Part shown: positions 44,286-52,683 of the stretch, one piece after another
Position numbering within the stretch: the stretch's first letter is position 1
Layout of the letters: each line of letters starts with the position of its first letter
Origin: UBA4427 sp046351135
Lineage (GTDB): Bacteria > Myxococcota_A > UBA9160 > UBA4427
Assembly: GCA_046351135.1 (NCBI GenBank)
Contig: JAXLZA010000019.1
Span: forward strand, 26,151-90,150
Direction: 5' to 3'
DNA length: 64,000 nucleotides
Notes under the pieces: model-generated
Database searches by the model: none
The model's input: only the letters and a program-made list of their open reading frames with translations
What the model was told of the DNA's origin: nothing
Program-made: the position numbers and the translations under genes

Positions 44286-44708
44286 CTACTCCTCGAAGTA
44301 CTGCCAGGGGAACTCGGGCTCGAGGATCGGCTTGTAGCCGGGCGGGGCCTCGAAGGGGCACGAGAGGATCTCGTAGACCCCGAGGACCTCGCTCGCGACG
44401 AACCAGCCGAGGCCCATCCCGAAGCCGATCAGGAGACCGGTCGCGGCCCCGCGCTCGCGCGTCTGGACCGTCATCTGGCCGGGGATCGCGAGGAAGCCGA
44501 GGATCGTGTTCGCGAAGCCGCGGCCGACCTTGCGGGCCGGGGTGTAGCGCGACTTCGGCGCCGCCATCGCCACGTCGGGCGAGAGCGCGCCCACCGTCAA
44601 CGCGATCGCGAGCGCCGCCCCGATCGCGCGCATCGATCGGCGCAGTCGGCGCCCACCGCGGCGCGGCGAAATGTCCCGGGCTCCAGCCATCCGAAGCGAG
44701 CTCACCAT
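44286..44708 (-). CDS. TIGR04073-like exosortase-system-associated protein
   Basis: A 140-residue exported protein. The signal peptide is RRSMRAIGAALAIALTVGAL then SPDVAMA. The mature protein has RKVGRGFANTILGFLAIPGQ, then GAATGLLIGFGMGLGWF, then PFEAPPGYKPILEPEFPW. This order, K-x-GRG-x-AN...P.Q, a glycine-rich hydrophobic stretch and a late P-rich end, resembles the TIGR04073 family that accompanies PEP-CTERM/exosortase systems, whose function is unknown. ATG 44708 is used; ATG 44633 gives a shorter signal. Confidence 0.65.
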   Translation of the reverse strand: MVSSLRMAGARDISPRRGGRRLRRSMRAIGAALAIALTVGALSPDVAMAAPKSRYTPARKVGRGFANTILGFLAIPGQMTVQTRERGAATGLLIGFGMGLGWFVASEVLGVYEILSCPFEAPPGYKPILEPEFPWQYFEE

Positions 44709-44824
44709 CGTCTTCCTGATCCTCCCCGTGCGGACGTTAAAGGGTCGCTCTGGCGCCGTCCAGCGTCCTGGTCGTCCGGGCGCCATCCGGACTCCGTCCG
44801 GGCGTCGCGCGAGCGCGAGGCTGC

Positions 44825-45247
<423 letters not shown>

Positions 45248-45275
45248 TGCGGGATCCGGGCTCGCCTGGCGGGGC

Positions 45276-45863
45276 TCATCGGCTCGGGAGCGGCGGCGGT
45301 CCCGAGCGCTCGGGCGGGAGGGGCGGGGGCACCGTCTTGAAGACCGGCGTCAGCTCCTCGACCGAGCCCGCCGCCGTCCAGCCGCTCATGCCCTCGCGCC
45401 AGACGAGCGTCCCGGGCTTCACCTCGCCCCGCGCGACCATCGCGTCGAGCTCGCCCCGCGGCATCGGCCCGATCCGCTGGCCCTGTCTCTCCGCATACCA
45501 CTCGGTCGTGTCGGCGGCCGCCTGTGCGCCGGGGCTGCCGGCGGGCGGCGTCGGTCCCGCGCTCGGCGGGGCCCCGGGCGTCGCTCCGGGCGTCGTCCCC
45601 GGCGCGTCCGCCGGCTTCCCCGTCGGCAGCTTCTTCGCACACGCGACCGGGTCGAACATGCAGTCGACCGTGCCGTCGACGGCCGAGTCGACGCGCTGCC
45701 CGGCCTCGCTCTCGGTCTGGCTGCGGGCGCGCTCCGTGGCGCGGTCCTTCATCTGGTCGAAGAGGCCGCCGGACTGGGCCCGGGCCGGGGCGGGCACGAG
45801 CGCGCAGAGGGCGGTCAGGACGGCCAGGGCGACGGCGGCCGCGGAGATCGGGGAAGGCGTCAT
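45276..45863 (-). CDS. Exported protein with C-terminal GYF_2 domain
   Basis: A 195-residue exported protein. The signal peptide is AVALAVLTALCALVPAPARA. A helical region (SGGLFDQMKDRATERARSQ, QRVDSAVDGTVDCMF with two Cys) and a Pro/Ala/Gly-rich linker come next. The GYF_2 domain is WYAERQGQRIGPMPRGELDA, MVARGEVKPGTLVWREGMSG and WTAAGSVEEL (about 123-172), a domain that binds Pro-rich peptides or other partners. Partner unknown. Confidence 0.8.
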   Translation of the reverse strand: MTPSPISAAAVALAVLTALCALVPAPARAQSGGLFDQMKDRATERARSQTESEAGQRVDSAVDGTVDCMFDPVACAKKLPTGKPADAPGTTPGATPGAPPSAGPTPPAGSPGAQAAADTTEWYAERQGQRIGPMPRGELDAMVARGEVKPGTLVWREGMSGWTAAGSVEELTPVFKTVPPPLPPERSGPPPLPSR

Positions 45864-45931
45864 GAGAGCTCCTGTCTGCGAGCGAGCGCGAAGGGGACGG
45901 GCGCGCTCGCGCGCGTCGTCGCCCGCCCTGC

Positions 45932-46942
45932 CTAACGATATCCCGCCGCCGGGTCCGCGACGGGGAAGGCGTGGACCCAGCGCAGCCAGCGGGCCATCGG
46001 CTGGTCGTCCTTCAGGAAGGTGCCGGCGCGGAAGGCGATGCCGGTCATGACGCGGATGTCGTCGGCGAGCAGGTTGTCGACGAAGCGCTCCTGGTCGCGC
46101 AGCTCGGCGTCGATCGACTCGAGGCTGCGCGACGCGTCCCGGGGCGCGCAGGCGACCATGTAGAGCTCGAGGGACGTTCCGACCGGGGTCGCCGTCGTGA
46201 CGCCGACGGTCGTCGAGGCGCCGACGGTGACGTGGGTCGAGATGTTGGTGCCGGTGACGCGGATGCGCTGCTCGATCTTCCCCATGTCGGGGGATTCGAA
46301 GTCGATCTCGTACTCCGCTTCGTGCGCGCCCCAGCGGATGCGGTCGAAGTCGAAGTCGAAGCCCAGGTTGTGGACGTGGCGCAGATGGAGGAAATCGAAG
46401 GTGTTCCCGATCGGGAGCCAGGGCGCGACGTTCTCGTAGACGTGGGCGCGGCGCGCGCGGGAGACGAGATCGCCGTCGGCGAAGTCGCGGACCTCGGGCG
46501 GCGGGAAGAGCGGCGTCTCACCGTTGTAGGCCCAGACGAGCCCGAAGCGCTCCGCGGTGGGGTAGCTGAAGAGCGCGGCGCCCGGCGGGATCTTGTTGTC
46601 CCCCGGCACGCCGGCGCAGCGCCCGTCGGGCCCGAAGCGGAAGTGGTGATAGTTGCACCGCAGCTCGTCGCCGACGATCGCGCCCGAGGCGAGATCCGAG
46701 CCCATGTGGGGGCAGAAGGCGGTGACGACGACGGGCTCGCCCGATCGCTTGCGGTAGATCGCGATCCGCCCGTTCAGGAAGGGCCGGCCCGTGACGCGGC
46801 CGGGCTCGACCTCGCTCGAGAGGGCGACCGCATACCATCCTTCGGGATGGAGCTGGCCCTGGCGCAGGCCGCCCGACATGCTGCGCCAGTCCGATTCGCC
46901 CGCCCGTTCCCCCGGTCGGTCCATGCTCACCGCAGTCGCCAT
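45932..46942 (-). CDS. Rieske [2Fe-2S] oxygenase, KshA-like
   Basis: A 336-residue terminal-oxygenase-like protein. The Rieske ligands are C77, H79, C96 and H99 in FCPHMGSDL and CNYHHF. The mononuclear-iron motif N180-x2-D183-x2-H186-x4-H191 (IGNTFDFLHLRHVHN) has the same spacing as KshA, the steroid 9-alpha-hydroxylase. Length is somewhat under the usual 370-390. The reductase partner is not in the window. The substrate is unknown; a steroid or similar ring is suggested by the motif only. ATG 46942 follows AGGAGG, which supports this start. Confidence 0.85.
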   Translation of the reverse strand: MATAVSMDRPGERAGESDWRSMSGGLRQGQLHPEGWYAVALSSEVEPGRVTGRPFLNGRIAIYRKRSGEPVVVTAFCPHMGSDLASGAIVGDELRCNYHHFRFGPDGRCAGVPGDNKIPPGAALFSYPTAERFGLVWAYNGETPLFPPPEVRDFADGDLVSRARRAHVYENVAPWLPIGNTFDFLHLRHVHNLGFDFDFDRIRWGAHEAEYEIDFESPDMGKIEQRIRVTGTNISTHVTVGASTTVGVTTATPVGTSLELYMVACAPRDASRSLESIDAELRDQERFVDNLLADDIRVMTGIAFRAGTFLKDDQPMARWLRWVHAFPVADPAAGYR

Positions 46943-46988
46943 GTCTTCGACCTCCTGCCTCACCGATCCCCGCGAGCTCTCGCGCAGA

Positions 46989-48161
46989 TTACCGCATCGA
47001 GCTTCGGGGCCACTCCCGCGCCGGGGCCGGCCGCCGGTGAACCGATCGCTTGCGAGAGCGCACCGCGCCGACGAGGCCGATCAGGCCGGCGCCCAGCAGG
47101 GTCGCAACACCGGGCTCGGGGAGCGCGGTGATCACGCCGAGGAGGCCGTGCGTGCCGCCTCCGGGCCCCGCGGTGAAGTAGAGCGACTGAGGGTCGCCCC
47201 CGTTTCCGCCATTTCCCGTCCCGAGCGCGCGCAGTCCGTCGATCACGATCGGCGTCGAGTCCAGGCTGGCGAGGGTTCCGGTCCGGGTGTTCGTCGAGAG
47301 ATCGTAGGCGTGGATCGTCCCGTCGCCGAAGTTGCCGACGAGCAGATGGCCGGCGAACGGTCCGAAGGACGACGGAGCGATCGCCAGGCCCCAGGGCGCG
47401 TCGAGCACGTCGCCCGTCGCGACGCGAGCGAGGAAGACACCGTTGAGGTCGAACGCGTCGACGATCCCATTGCCCGGACCCTTGACGAGCTGCCCGGCGA
47501 CGTCGCGTACCGCGTAGGCGACGTACAGCTTGCCGCCGAGATTCTGCACGTTGAACGGCGCATAGCCGGACGGAAGGATCGGATCGAGGAAGTGGCCCGA
47601 AAGGAACGCGGATTGGAGGTTGCCGTCCAGCACGTCGATCGTGCCGGACTGGAAGTTGGCGGAGTAGAGATACGGGCTCGTTCCGACCAGGCCGAACGTG
47701 GAACCCGAATAGCGGTTCGCCGGACTCGCGGTTCGAAGGACCTCGGCCACGGTGCCGAGCGCGCCGCGCCAGCCCGAAAGGGTGCCGTCCTCGCCGGAGA
47801 ACAGGAAGCTGTCGCCGTTGAAGCCCGTCCCCGCGCTCTTGAAGCTCACGCCGGTGACGCGGCCGTTGCCCTGGAAGTTCAGGCTCGATCCGGACTTGCT
47901 CGGCGCGTGGGTCGTCGGATCGACGGTGTAGAACGTCGCCAGGCCGGTCGCGGCGTCGCCGACGCAGAAGGGGCCGGTCGTCGACGACGCGAAGCCCCTC
48001 GGATCGATCAGGGCAGAGTCGACGAGGCGCGCCGGATGGGCGGCGAGATCGTCGGTGACGAGGCGGATCGCGAAGAAGTCGGCCGCCGACGCCGAGCTCG
48101 CCAGCAGCCCGATCGAGATCGTCGCGACGAGGGAGTCGGCGAGCGGAATGCGGCTCGGCAT
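46989..48161 (-). CDS. TIGR03118-family exported protein with PEP-CTERM signal
   Basis: A 390-residue exported protein. Signal peptide PLADSLVATISIGLLASSASA. The body has TIGR03118-like blocks: NLVTDD-type start (AIRLVTDDLAAHPARLVDSA), GVSFKSAGTGF, YLYSANFQSGTIDVLDG, PFNVQNLGGKLYVAYA and WGLAIAPSSFGPFAGHLLVG-type, predicted beta-propeller. The C-terminal tail from about residue 348 reads PEPGVATLLGAGLIGLVGA then basic residues, a PEP-CTERM anchor. Function unknown. ATG 48161 follows GGAGGG on the minus strand. Confidence 0.85.
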   Translation of the reverse strand: MPSRIPLADSLVATISIGLLASSASAADFFAIRLVTDDLAAHPARLVDSALIDPRGFASSTTGPFCVGDAATGLATFYTVDPTTHAPSKSGSSLNFQGNGRVTGVSFKSAGTGFNGDSFLFSGEDGTLSGWRGALGTVAEVLRTASPANRYSGSTFGLVGTSPYLYSANFQSGTIDVLDGNLQSAFLSGHFLDPILPSGYAPFNVQNLGGKLYVAYAVRDVAGQLVKGPGNGIVDAFDLNGVFLARVATGDVLDAPWGLAIAPSSFGPFAGHLLVGNFGDGTIHAYDLSTNTRTGTLASLDSTPIVIDGLRALGTGNGGNGGDPQSLYFTAGPGGGTHGLLGVITALPEPGVATLLGAGLIGLVGAVRSRKRSVHRRPAPAREWPRSSMR

Positions 48162-48411
48162 GGATGCGATCCCTCCACCGCGAGGTCGGACTCGGAATCG
48201 GAAGGCGAAGCCCTCCCGCGTCCGCTTCTCCAGTCTGCGCTCGACGCAGTCGTTCGATTCGGCGCGTGAGAGCTCCACTCTAATGGCGACCGCGAGGCGA
48301 GTTCAAGCGATTTCCTTCGATCGGTCGTTTCCGTCGGGCAGGAGCCCGTGGGGCAGTCGATCGCGGGGAGACGAAGGAGAGGAAGCTGCTTCTTCGTCCG
48401 CCGCGAACACG

Positions 48412-48447
48412 GATCGGCGCGGGAGCCCGAGAGCACCCGCGCCGATC
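48412..48447 (-). terminator. Perfect 12-bp hairpin after the FN3-domain gene
   Basis: GATCGGCGCGGG (48412-48423) pairs with CCCGCGCCGATC (48436-48447) around a 12-nt loop. It starts 15 bp after the stop of the gene at 48463 on the minus strand. No T-run follows. It sits in the 301-bp gap 48162-48462, where the rest shows no gene, and separates that gene from the promoter of the TIGR03118-like gene. Confidence 0.6.
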
Positions 48448-48462
48448 GGCTGACCCGCCGCG

Positions 48463-50088
48463 TCAGCGAGCCAGGGTCGTGGTCTTCAGCGTCGTCAGGC
48501 TGCCGGTGCGCGAGGTCAGCGGATTCGTCGTGCGCTGGTAGGCGTCACAGCCGAAGCGGACGCTCGAGTCGGCGGCGACGGTCACCGTCGGCTGGGTGCA
48601 GCCCGACGGGACGGCCACCGTCATCGGCTGGGTCGGCGCGTCGAAGCTCGCCTCGATCCGGGTCTCGATGTAGTCCTCGAGGTGCGAGATGCAGTCGAGG
48701 AAGGGGTCGCGACCCTCGGCCAGCGCGACCGCAGGCGCGCAGATCGGATCGAGCAGCCCGCTCAGCACCTCGACCCACCAGGTGAAGTCGACCGAAGCGG
48801 TCATGTTGGTCGTCGCGAGGTCGAGGGTCCACTGCGTCGGCGACGCGGTCGGCTTGAAGGTCGGGGTCACCAGGAAGTCGATGTCGACCTCGGGGTTCGG
48901 GCCCTCGACGAAGCCCTCGAGATCGAGGTGGATCTTCAGCGACTGGCCGCCCGGGGCCTGCGAGACGTGGACCGCGGAGGTCTGGTCGGTGTCCCAGCCG
49001 ATGTCGGTGCGCTCGTAGAACAGGGTGCCGATGATGGGCTCGAGGCGCGCCTCGATCTCCGTCTTGCCGAGGGCGTAGATCGGCTGGCCGCCCGTGAAGG
49101 CCGCAAACTCCGGGGCCGCGCGCAGGTCGGCGTGGGAGACGGCGAGCGGGCCGTGGATGCCGCCGACCCAGCGGCAGGTCGAGGCGGTCGTCCCGTAGAA
49201 GCGCTCGTAGACGACGCCCCCGCCGCCCGTCGTCACGCCGTTGTTCTCGTTGCCGTTCAGGATGAGCTGGACCTCCTCGAGGCAGAACTCGTCGGTCGAG
49301 CTCGAGCCGACCGAGATGCGCGTGACGTCGCGGAAGGAGGCGATGCCGGGGACGTTGAGCTCGTACGTGACGTCGGAGCCGGCTTCGAGATCGTCGCGGG
49401 GCGTCGCGATCGCGGTGAAGTTCCCGTTCGGCAGGTCGAAGGGGCTCTCGTTGAGCGACACCGCGAAGCGTCCATCCGTCCCGCCGTTCGGGACGTTCGC
49501 GACGACGAGCCGGATCTGGGCGCGCGTGACCGGCAGGTCACCGCGGATCTGCGTGACGAGGCAGGTCGTTCCCGAGGTCTGGGCCCGACCGTCCGCCGCC
49601 TCGGCCGTCAGGCGGTAGCAGTAGCGGGTGTCGGGGAGGAGCCCCCGATCGTAGGCAGACGCCGCGTAGGTCACCGGGCTCGCGATCGTCTGCACCCGGG
49701 TCCATGCGCCGTTCGGCTCCGCGCGGCGCTCGATGTGGGTGCGCACGTCGTCCGTCGAGACGTCGTACCAGGAGATCTGGGCGACGCTCGTCCCGTCGGA
49801 GACCAGACAGGGCGACTGCGCGGGCGACGCCGTGCAGAGCTTGCGCGCGGTCATGCGGACGTTGGCCGGTGCGGTGAGCGACGGCGGCGTGGCGCCCCCT
49901 CCGCCCCCGCCGACGAGCACGCCGGTCTGCGAGACCGAGCTTCCGGTGACCGCGAGGGAGATGGTCGCCGCGTCGGAGGGCGTCGCGGCGGCGCCGAGGA
50001 GCCACGCGCTCGCGGCCAGGGCCGGGAGCGACGAGAGGAAGGCGAGGATCGAACGGGCAGAGCGCGTCGGTCGGGAGAAGGGTGCCAT
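48463..50088 (-). CDS. Exported protein with fibronectin-type III-like domain
   Basis: A 541-residue exported protein. Signal peptide SILAFLSSLPALAASAWLLG, then TPSDAATI. A Gly-rich link (VLVGGGGGGATPPS) leads to a fibronectin-III-like domain at about 70-165 (APANVRMTARKLCTA, VAQISWYDVSTDDVRTHIER, GLLPDTRYCYRLTAEA). The rest, rich in Cys pairs, has a NVPNGGTDGRFAVSLNESPF block resembling PLAT-like beta sheets, and a long region of unknown fold. No PEP-CTERM at the end. Function unknown. Confidence 0.75.
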   Translation of the reverse strand: MAPFSRPTRSARSILAFLSSLPALAASAWLLGAAATPSDAATISLAVTGSSVSQTGVLVGGGGGGATPPSLTAPANVRMTARKLCTASPAQSPCLVSDGTSVAQISWYDVSTDDVRTHIERRAEPNGAWTRVQTIASPVTYAASAYDRGLLPDTRYCYRLTAEAADGRAQTSGTTCLVTQIRGDLPVTRAQIRLVVANVPNGGTDGRFAVSLNESPFDLPNGNFTAIATPRDDLEAGSDVTYELNVPGIASFRDVTRISVGSSSTDEFCLEEVQLILNGNENNGVTTGGGGVVYERFYGTTASTCRWVGGIHGPLAVSHADLRAAPEFAAFTGGQPIYALGKTEIEARLEPIIGTLFYERTDIGWDTDQTSAVHVSQAPGGQSLKIHLDLEGFVEGPNPEVDIDFLVTPTFKPTASPTQWTLDLATTNMTASVDFTWWVEVLSGLLDPICAPAVALAEGRDPFLDCISHLEDYIETRIEASFDAPTQPMTVAVPSGCTQPTVTVAADSSVRFGCDAYQRTTNPLTSRTGSLTTLKTTTLAR

Positions 50089-50359
50089 GGGATGCGCCTC
50101 GATCTGGGGCGGGACTTCAGTGTCCCGATGCCAGGGAGATCGACGGGGCCGTGGGCGGCGGGTCGGGCCGGATGCGATCGGGTGGCCCGTCGAGTGGGCG
50201 GGTTCACACGACCGCGCCCGAATCCGGTCTCCGCTCGGGCCCCCTTGCCCCGTGACGCGGCCCGCGGAAGGCCCGCGGAAGCCCGGCGCCCGGGCGCTAG
50301 AGTCCGCGGCGACCGCCCCCTTCCGGGCGAGGAGCCCGGCCGACCCGCCGTCCCGAACC

Positions 50360-51175
50360 ATGTCCCGACCGATCCGCTCCTGCTCCGATCTCCAGGCCGC
50401 GCTCGCTCCCCTGCGCACGCCCCTGCTCGACCATCCGGTCTACGCGCGGCTGCGCGGCCTCGACGACGTGCGCGACTTCATGTCGGTCCACGTCTTCGCG
50501 GTCTGGGACTTCATGAGCCTGCTGAAGGCGCTGCAGCGCGAGCTGACCTGCGTCGAGGTCCCGTGGGTTCCGCGCGGTCATCCGGTGGCCCGCCGGCTCG
50601 TCAACGAGATCGTGCTCGCCGAGGAGTCCGACGACGCGAGCGGGGGCGGCGAGCCCTCGAGCCACTTCGAGATGTACCGGGCGGCAATGGCCGAGGCCGG
50701 GGCCGACGCGTCCGGCATCGACGCCTTCCTCGCGCGGCTCCGGGCCGGGGACGGCGTGCGCGTCGCCCTCGAGCAGCCGGCGGTTCCGCCGCCCGCCCGC
50801 GCCTTCGTCGCCGCGACCTGGAACGTCGTCGAGCGCCGCTCGCTCCCCGCCCTCGCCGCCGCGTTCACCCTTGGCCGCGAGGACGTGATCCCGGCGATGT
50901 TCACGCAGCTCGTCGCCGATCTCTCCCGCCGCCATGGCGGCCGCCTCGCCCGGCTGATCCACTACCTCGATCGCCACGTCGACCTCGATGGCGACCGCCA
51001 TGGTCCGATGGCGGCGCGCATGCTCGAGCTCCTGTGTGGGGAGGACGAGGCGGCGTGGGCGATCGCGCACGCCGCTGCGGCGGATGCGCTGAGGGCGCGT
51101 GCGGCGCTCTGGGACGGCATCCTCGCGGCGGTCGACGCGCCCAGCACCGGCGCGCGGTGGCGCTCCGCCGTGTAG
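50360..51175 (+). CDS. DUF3050 protein (haem-oxygenase-like fold)
   Basis: A 271-residue all-helical protein. LLDHPVYARLRGLDDVRDFM and HVFAVWDFMSLLKALQREL at the start, EIVLAEESDDASGG and HFEMYRAAMAEAGAD, and YLDRHVDLDGDRHGPMA near the end are the DUF3050 blocks. The His, Glu and Asp residues of these blocks resemble the di-metal sites of haem-oxygenase-like oxidases, so diiron chemistry is possible; the substrate is unknown. It is followed by the SRPBCC gene after 48 bp on the same strand. Confidence 0.88.
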   Translation: MSRPIRSCSDLQAALAPLRTPLLDHPVYARLRGLDDVRDFMSVHVFAVWDFMSLLKALQRELTCVEVPWVPRGHPVARRLVNEIVLAEESDDASGGGEPSSHFEMYRAAMAEAGADASGIDAFLARLRAGDGVRVALEQPAVPPPARAFVAATWNVVERRSLPALAAAFTLGREDVIPAMFTQLVADLSRRHGGRLARLIHYLDRHVDLDGDRHGPMAARMLELLCGEDEAAWAIAHAAAADALRARAALWDGILAAVDAPSTGARWRSAV

Positions 51176-51223
51176 CATTCCGTCGAGGCACCGCCCGACG
51201 GTGCCCGATGGGAGGGCCGCGTC

Positions 51224-51745
51224 ATGCTTCTCGTCGCGCTGCTCGTGGCCGCCGTCCTCGCGATCATCCTCGTCCTCGCGCTGCGCAAGCCGGACACGAT
51301 CCACATCGTCCGCTCGACCGAGGTCCGCGCGCCGATCGAGAAGGTGTTCGGTCTGATCCAGGACCTGCACGCGTTCAACACCTGGAATCCCTGGGCGAAG
51401 ATGGATCCGGCGATCGAGATCCGATACCGCGGCCCGCAGGCGGGCAAGGGCGCGATCTCCGCCTGGGAGAGCCGGAAGGTCGGGACCGGCAGCATGGAGA
51501 TCGTCGAGGTCGATCCGCCGCGTCGCGTCGCGATCCGCCTCGACTTCATCAAGCCCTTCGCGTCGACGAATCAGGCGTCGTTCGTGCTCTCGCCGACGAC
51601 GGCCGGGACGACGACGGTGCGCTGGGAGATGCAGGGACCGGCGTCGTTCGTCCAGCGCGTGATGGGCGTCTTCTTCGACGTCGAGGCGATGATGGGGAAG
51701 AACTTCGACGACGGGCTCGCGGATCTGCGCCTGCGCGCGGAGTAG
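51224..51745 (+). CDS. SRPBCC (START-like) protein with membrane anchor
   Basis: A 173-residue protein with one N-terminal hydrophobic helix (LLVALLVAAVLAIILVLAL), then a polyketide-cyclase-type START domain: HIVRSTEVRAPIEKVFGLIQ, TWNPWAKMDP, FVLSPTTAGTTTVRWEMQGP and MMGKNFDDGLADLR. It should bind a hydrophobic ligand at the membrane face. ATG 51224 is preceded by GGGAGGG at 51210-51216. Confidence 0.87.
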   Translation: MLLVALLVAAVLAIILVLALRKPDTIHIVRSTEVRAPIEKVFGLIQDLHAFNTWNPWAKMDPAIEIRYRGPQAGKGAISAWESRKVGTGSMEIVEVDPPRRVAIRLDFIKPFASTNQASFVLSPTTAGTTTVRWEMQGPASFVQRVMGVFFDVEAMMGKNFDDGLADLRLRAE

Positions 51746-51784
51746 GCAGGCCCGGAGGTCGATGGGCCCGGACGGCGAGCCGCC

Positions 51785-52540
51785 TCAGGCCCCCAGCATG
51801 ACGAGCCCGCCGTCGATCGCGAGGAGCTGCCCCGTGATGAAGTGGGCGTCGGTCGAGGCGAGGAACACGAGCACCGGCCCGAGATCCGCGACCGGATCGC
51901 CGAGCTTCCCCCCGAGCGGGATCATGCGCGCGGTCATCTCGTCGACCATCGGCGCGGCCTCGGGCCCGACGAACTCGCGGAAGCGATCGGCGCCGCGGGT
52001 CGCGACGGCGGGGGCGAGGGCGTTCACGGTGACCCGGTCCTTCGCCCAGGCCCGGGCCGCGGCCCGCGTCCAGCCGTGGACGGCTGCCTTCGTGAGCGAG
52101 TAGGCGGCGGCGATGGGATTGCCGCTGACGCCCTCCGACGAGCCGAAGTTGAGGATCGCGCCGCCGCGCTCGCGGAGATGGGCGTAGGCGGCCTGATTCG
52201 CGAAGACCGTCGACTTCACGTTCGTCGCGAGCTGCAGGTCGAGATCCGCCTCCGAGAGCCCGTCGGGGGTCGAGCCGGCCCAGGCGCCGGCGGCATGGAC
52301 GAGGACGTCGAGGCCGCCCAGGGCGGCGACCGCCGCGTCGGTCGCGGCGAGGACCGCGGCGCGGTCGGTCAGGTCGGCCTGCAGCCAGTGGGCGGCGCTC
52401 CGCAGGTCGGCCGGGGGAGCGGTGTGGCGATGGACCGCAGCGAGGGCGGCCCCCTCGCGCGCGAAGACCCGCACCGCCGCCTCGCCGATCCCGCTCGCGG
52501 CCCCCGTCACCAGGATCCGTCGTCCCTCGAGTCGTCCCAA
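51785..52540 (-). CDS. Short-chain dehydrogenase/reductase
   Basis: A 251-residue classical SDR. NAD(P) loop ILVTGAASGIGEAAVRVF, VHAAGAWAG for the usual NNAG, catalytic Ser in NFGSSEGVSG, and YxxxK in AAYSLTKAAVHGW. The end, ITGQLLAIDGGLVM, is typical. Start is TTG 52540, preceded by GGGAGGG on the minus strand; upstream extension has no homology. It is convergent with the SRPBCC gene and divergent from the flavoenzyme. Confidence 0.85.
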   Translation of the reverse strand: MGRLEGRRILVTGAASGIGEAAVRVFAREGAALAAVHRHTAPPADLRSAAHWLQADLTDRAAVLAATDAAVAALGGLDVLVHAAGAWAGSTPDGLSEADLDLQLATNVKSTVFANQAAYAHLRERGGAILNFGSSEGVSGNPIAAAYSLTKAAVHGWTRAAARAWAKDRVTVNALAPAVATRGADRFREFVGPEAAPMVDEMTARMIPLGGKLGDPVADLGPVLVFLASTDAHFITGQLLAIDGGLVMLGA

Positions 52541-52683
52541 AGCCCGCCCTCCCGTGCGACCGCGATTCCTATAGCATGGGAGGACCCGTTCCCCGACCGA
52601 TCCAGGCGCCGCCGCGCAGACTGCGCGGCGGCCCGAGTGCCGGCGGGACGCGCCGCGCGCCCGCGCGTTCAAGGAGACCCGAC

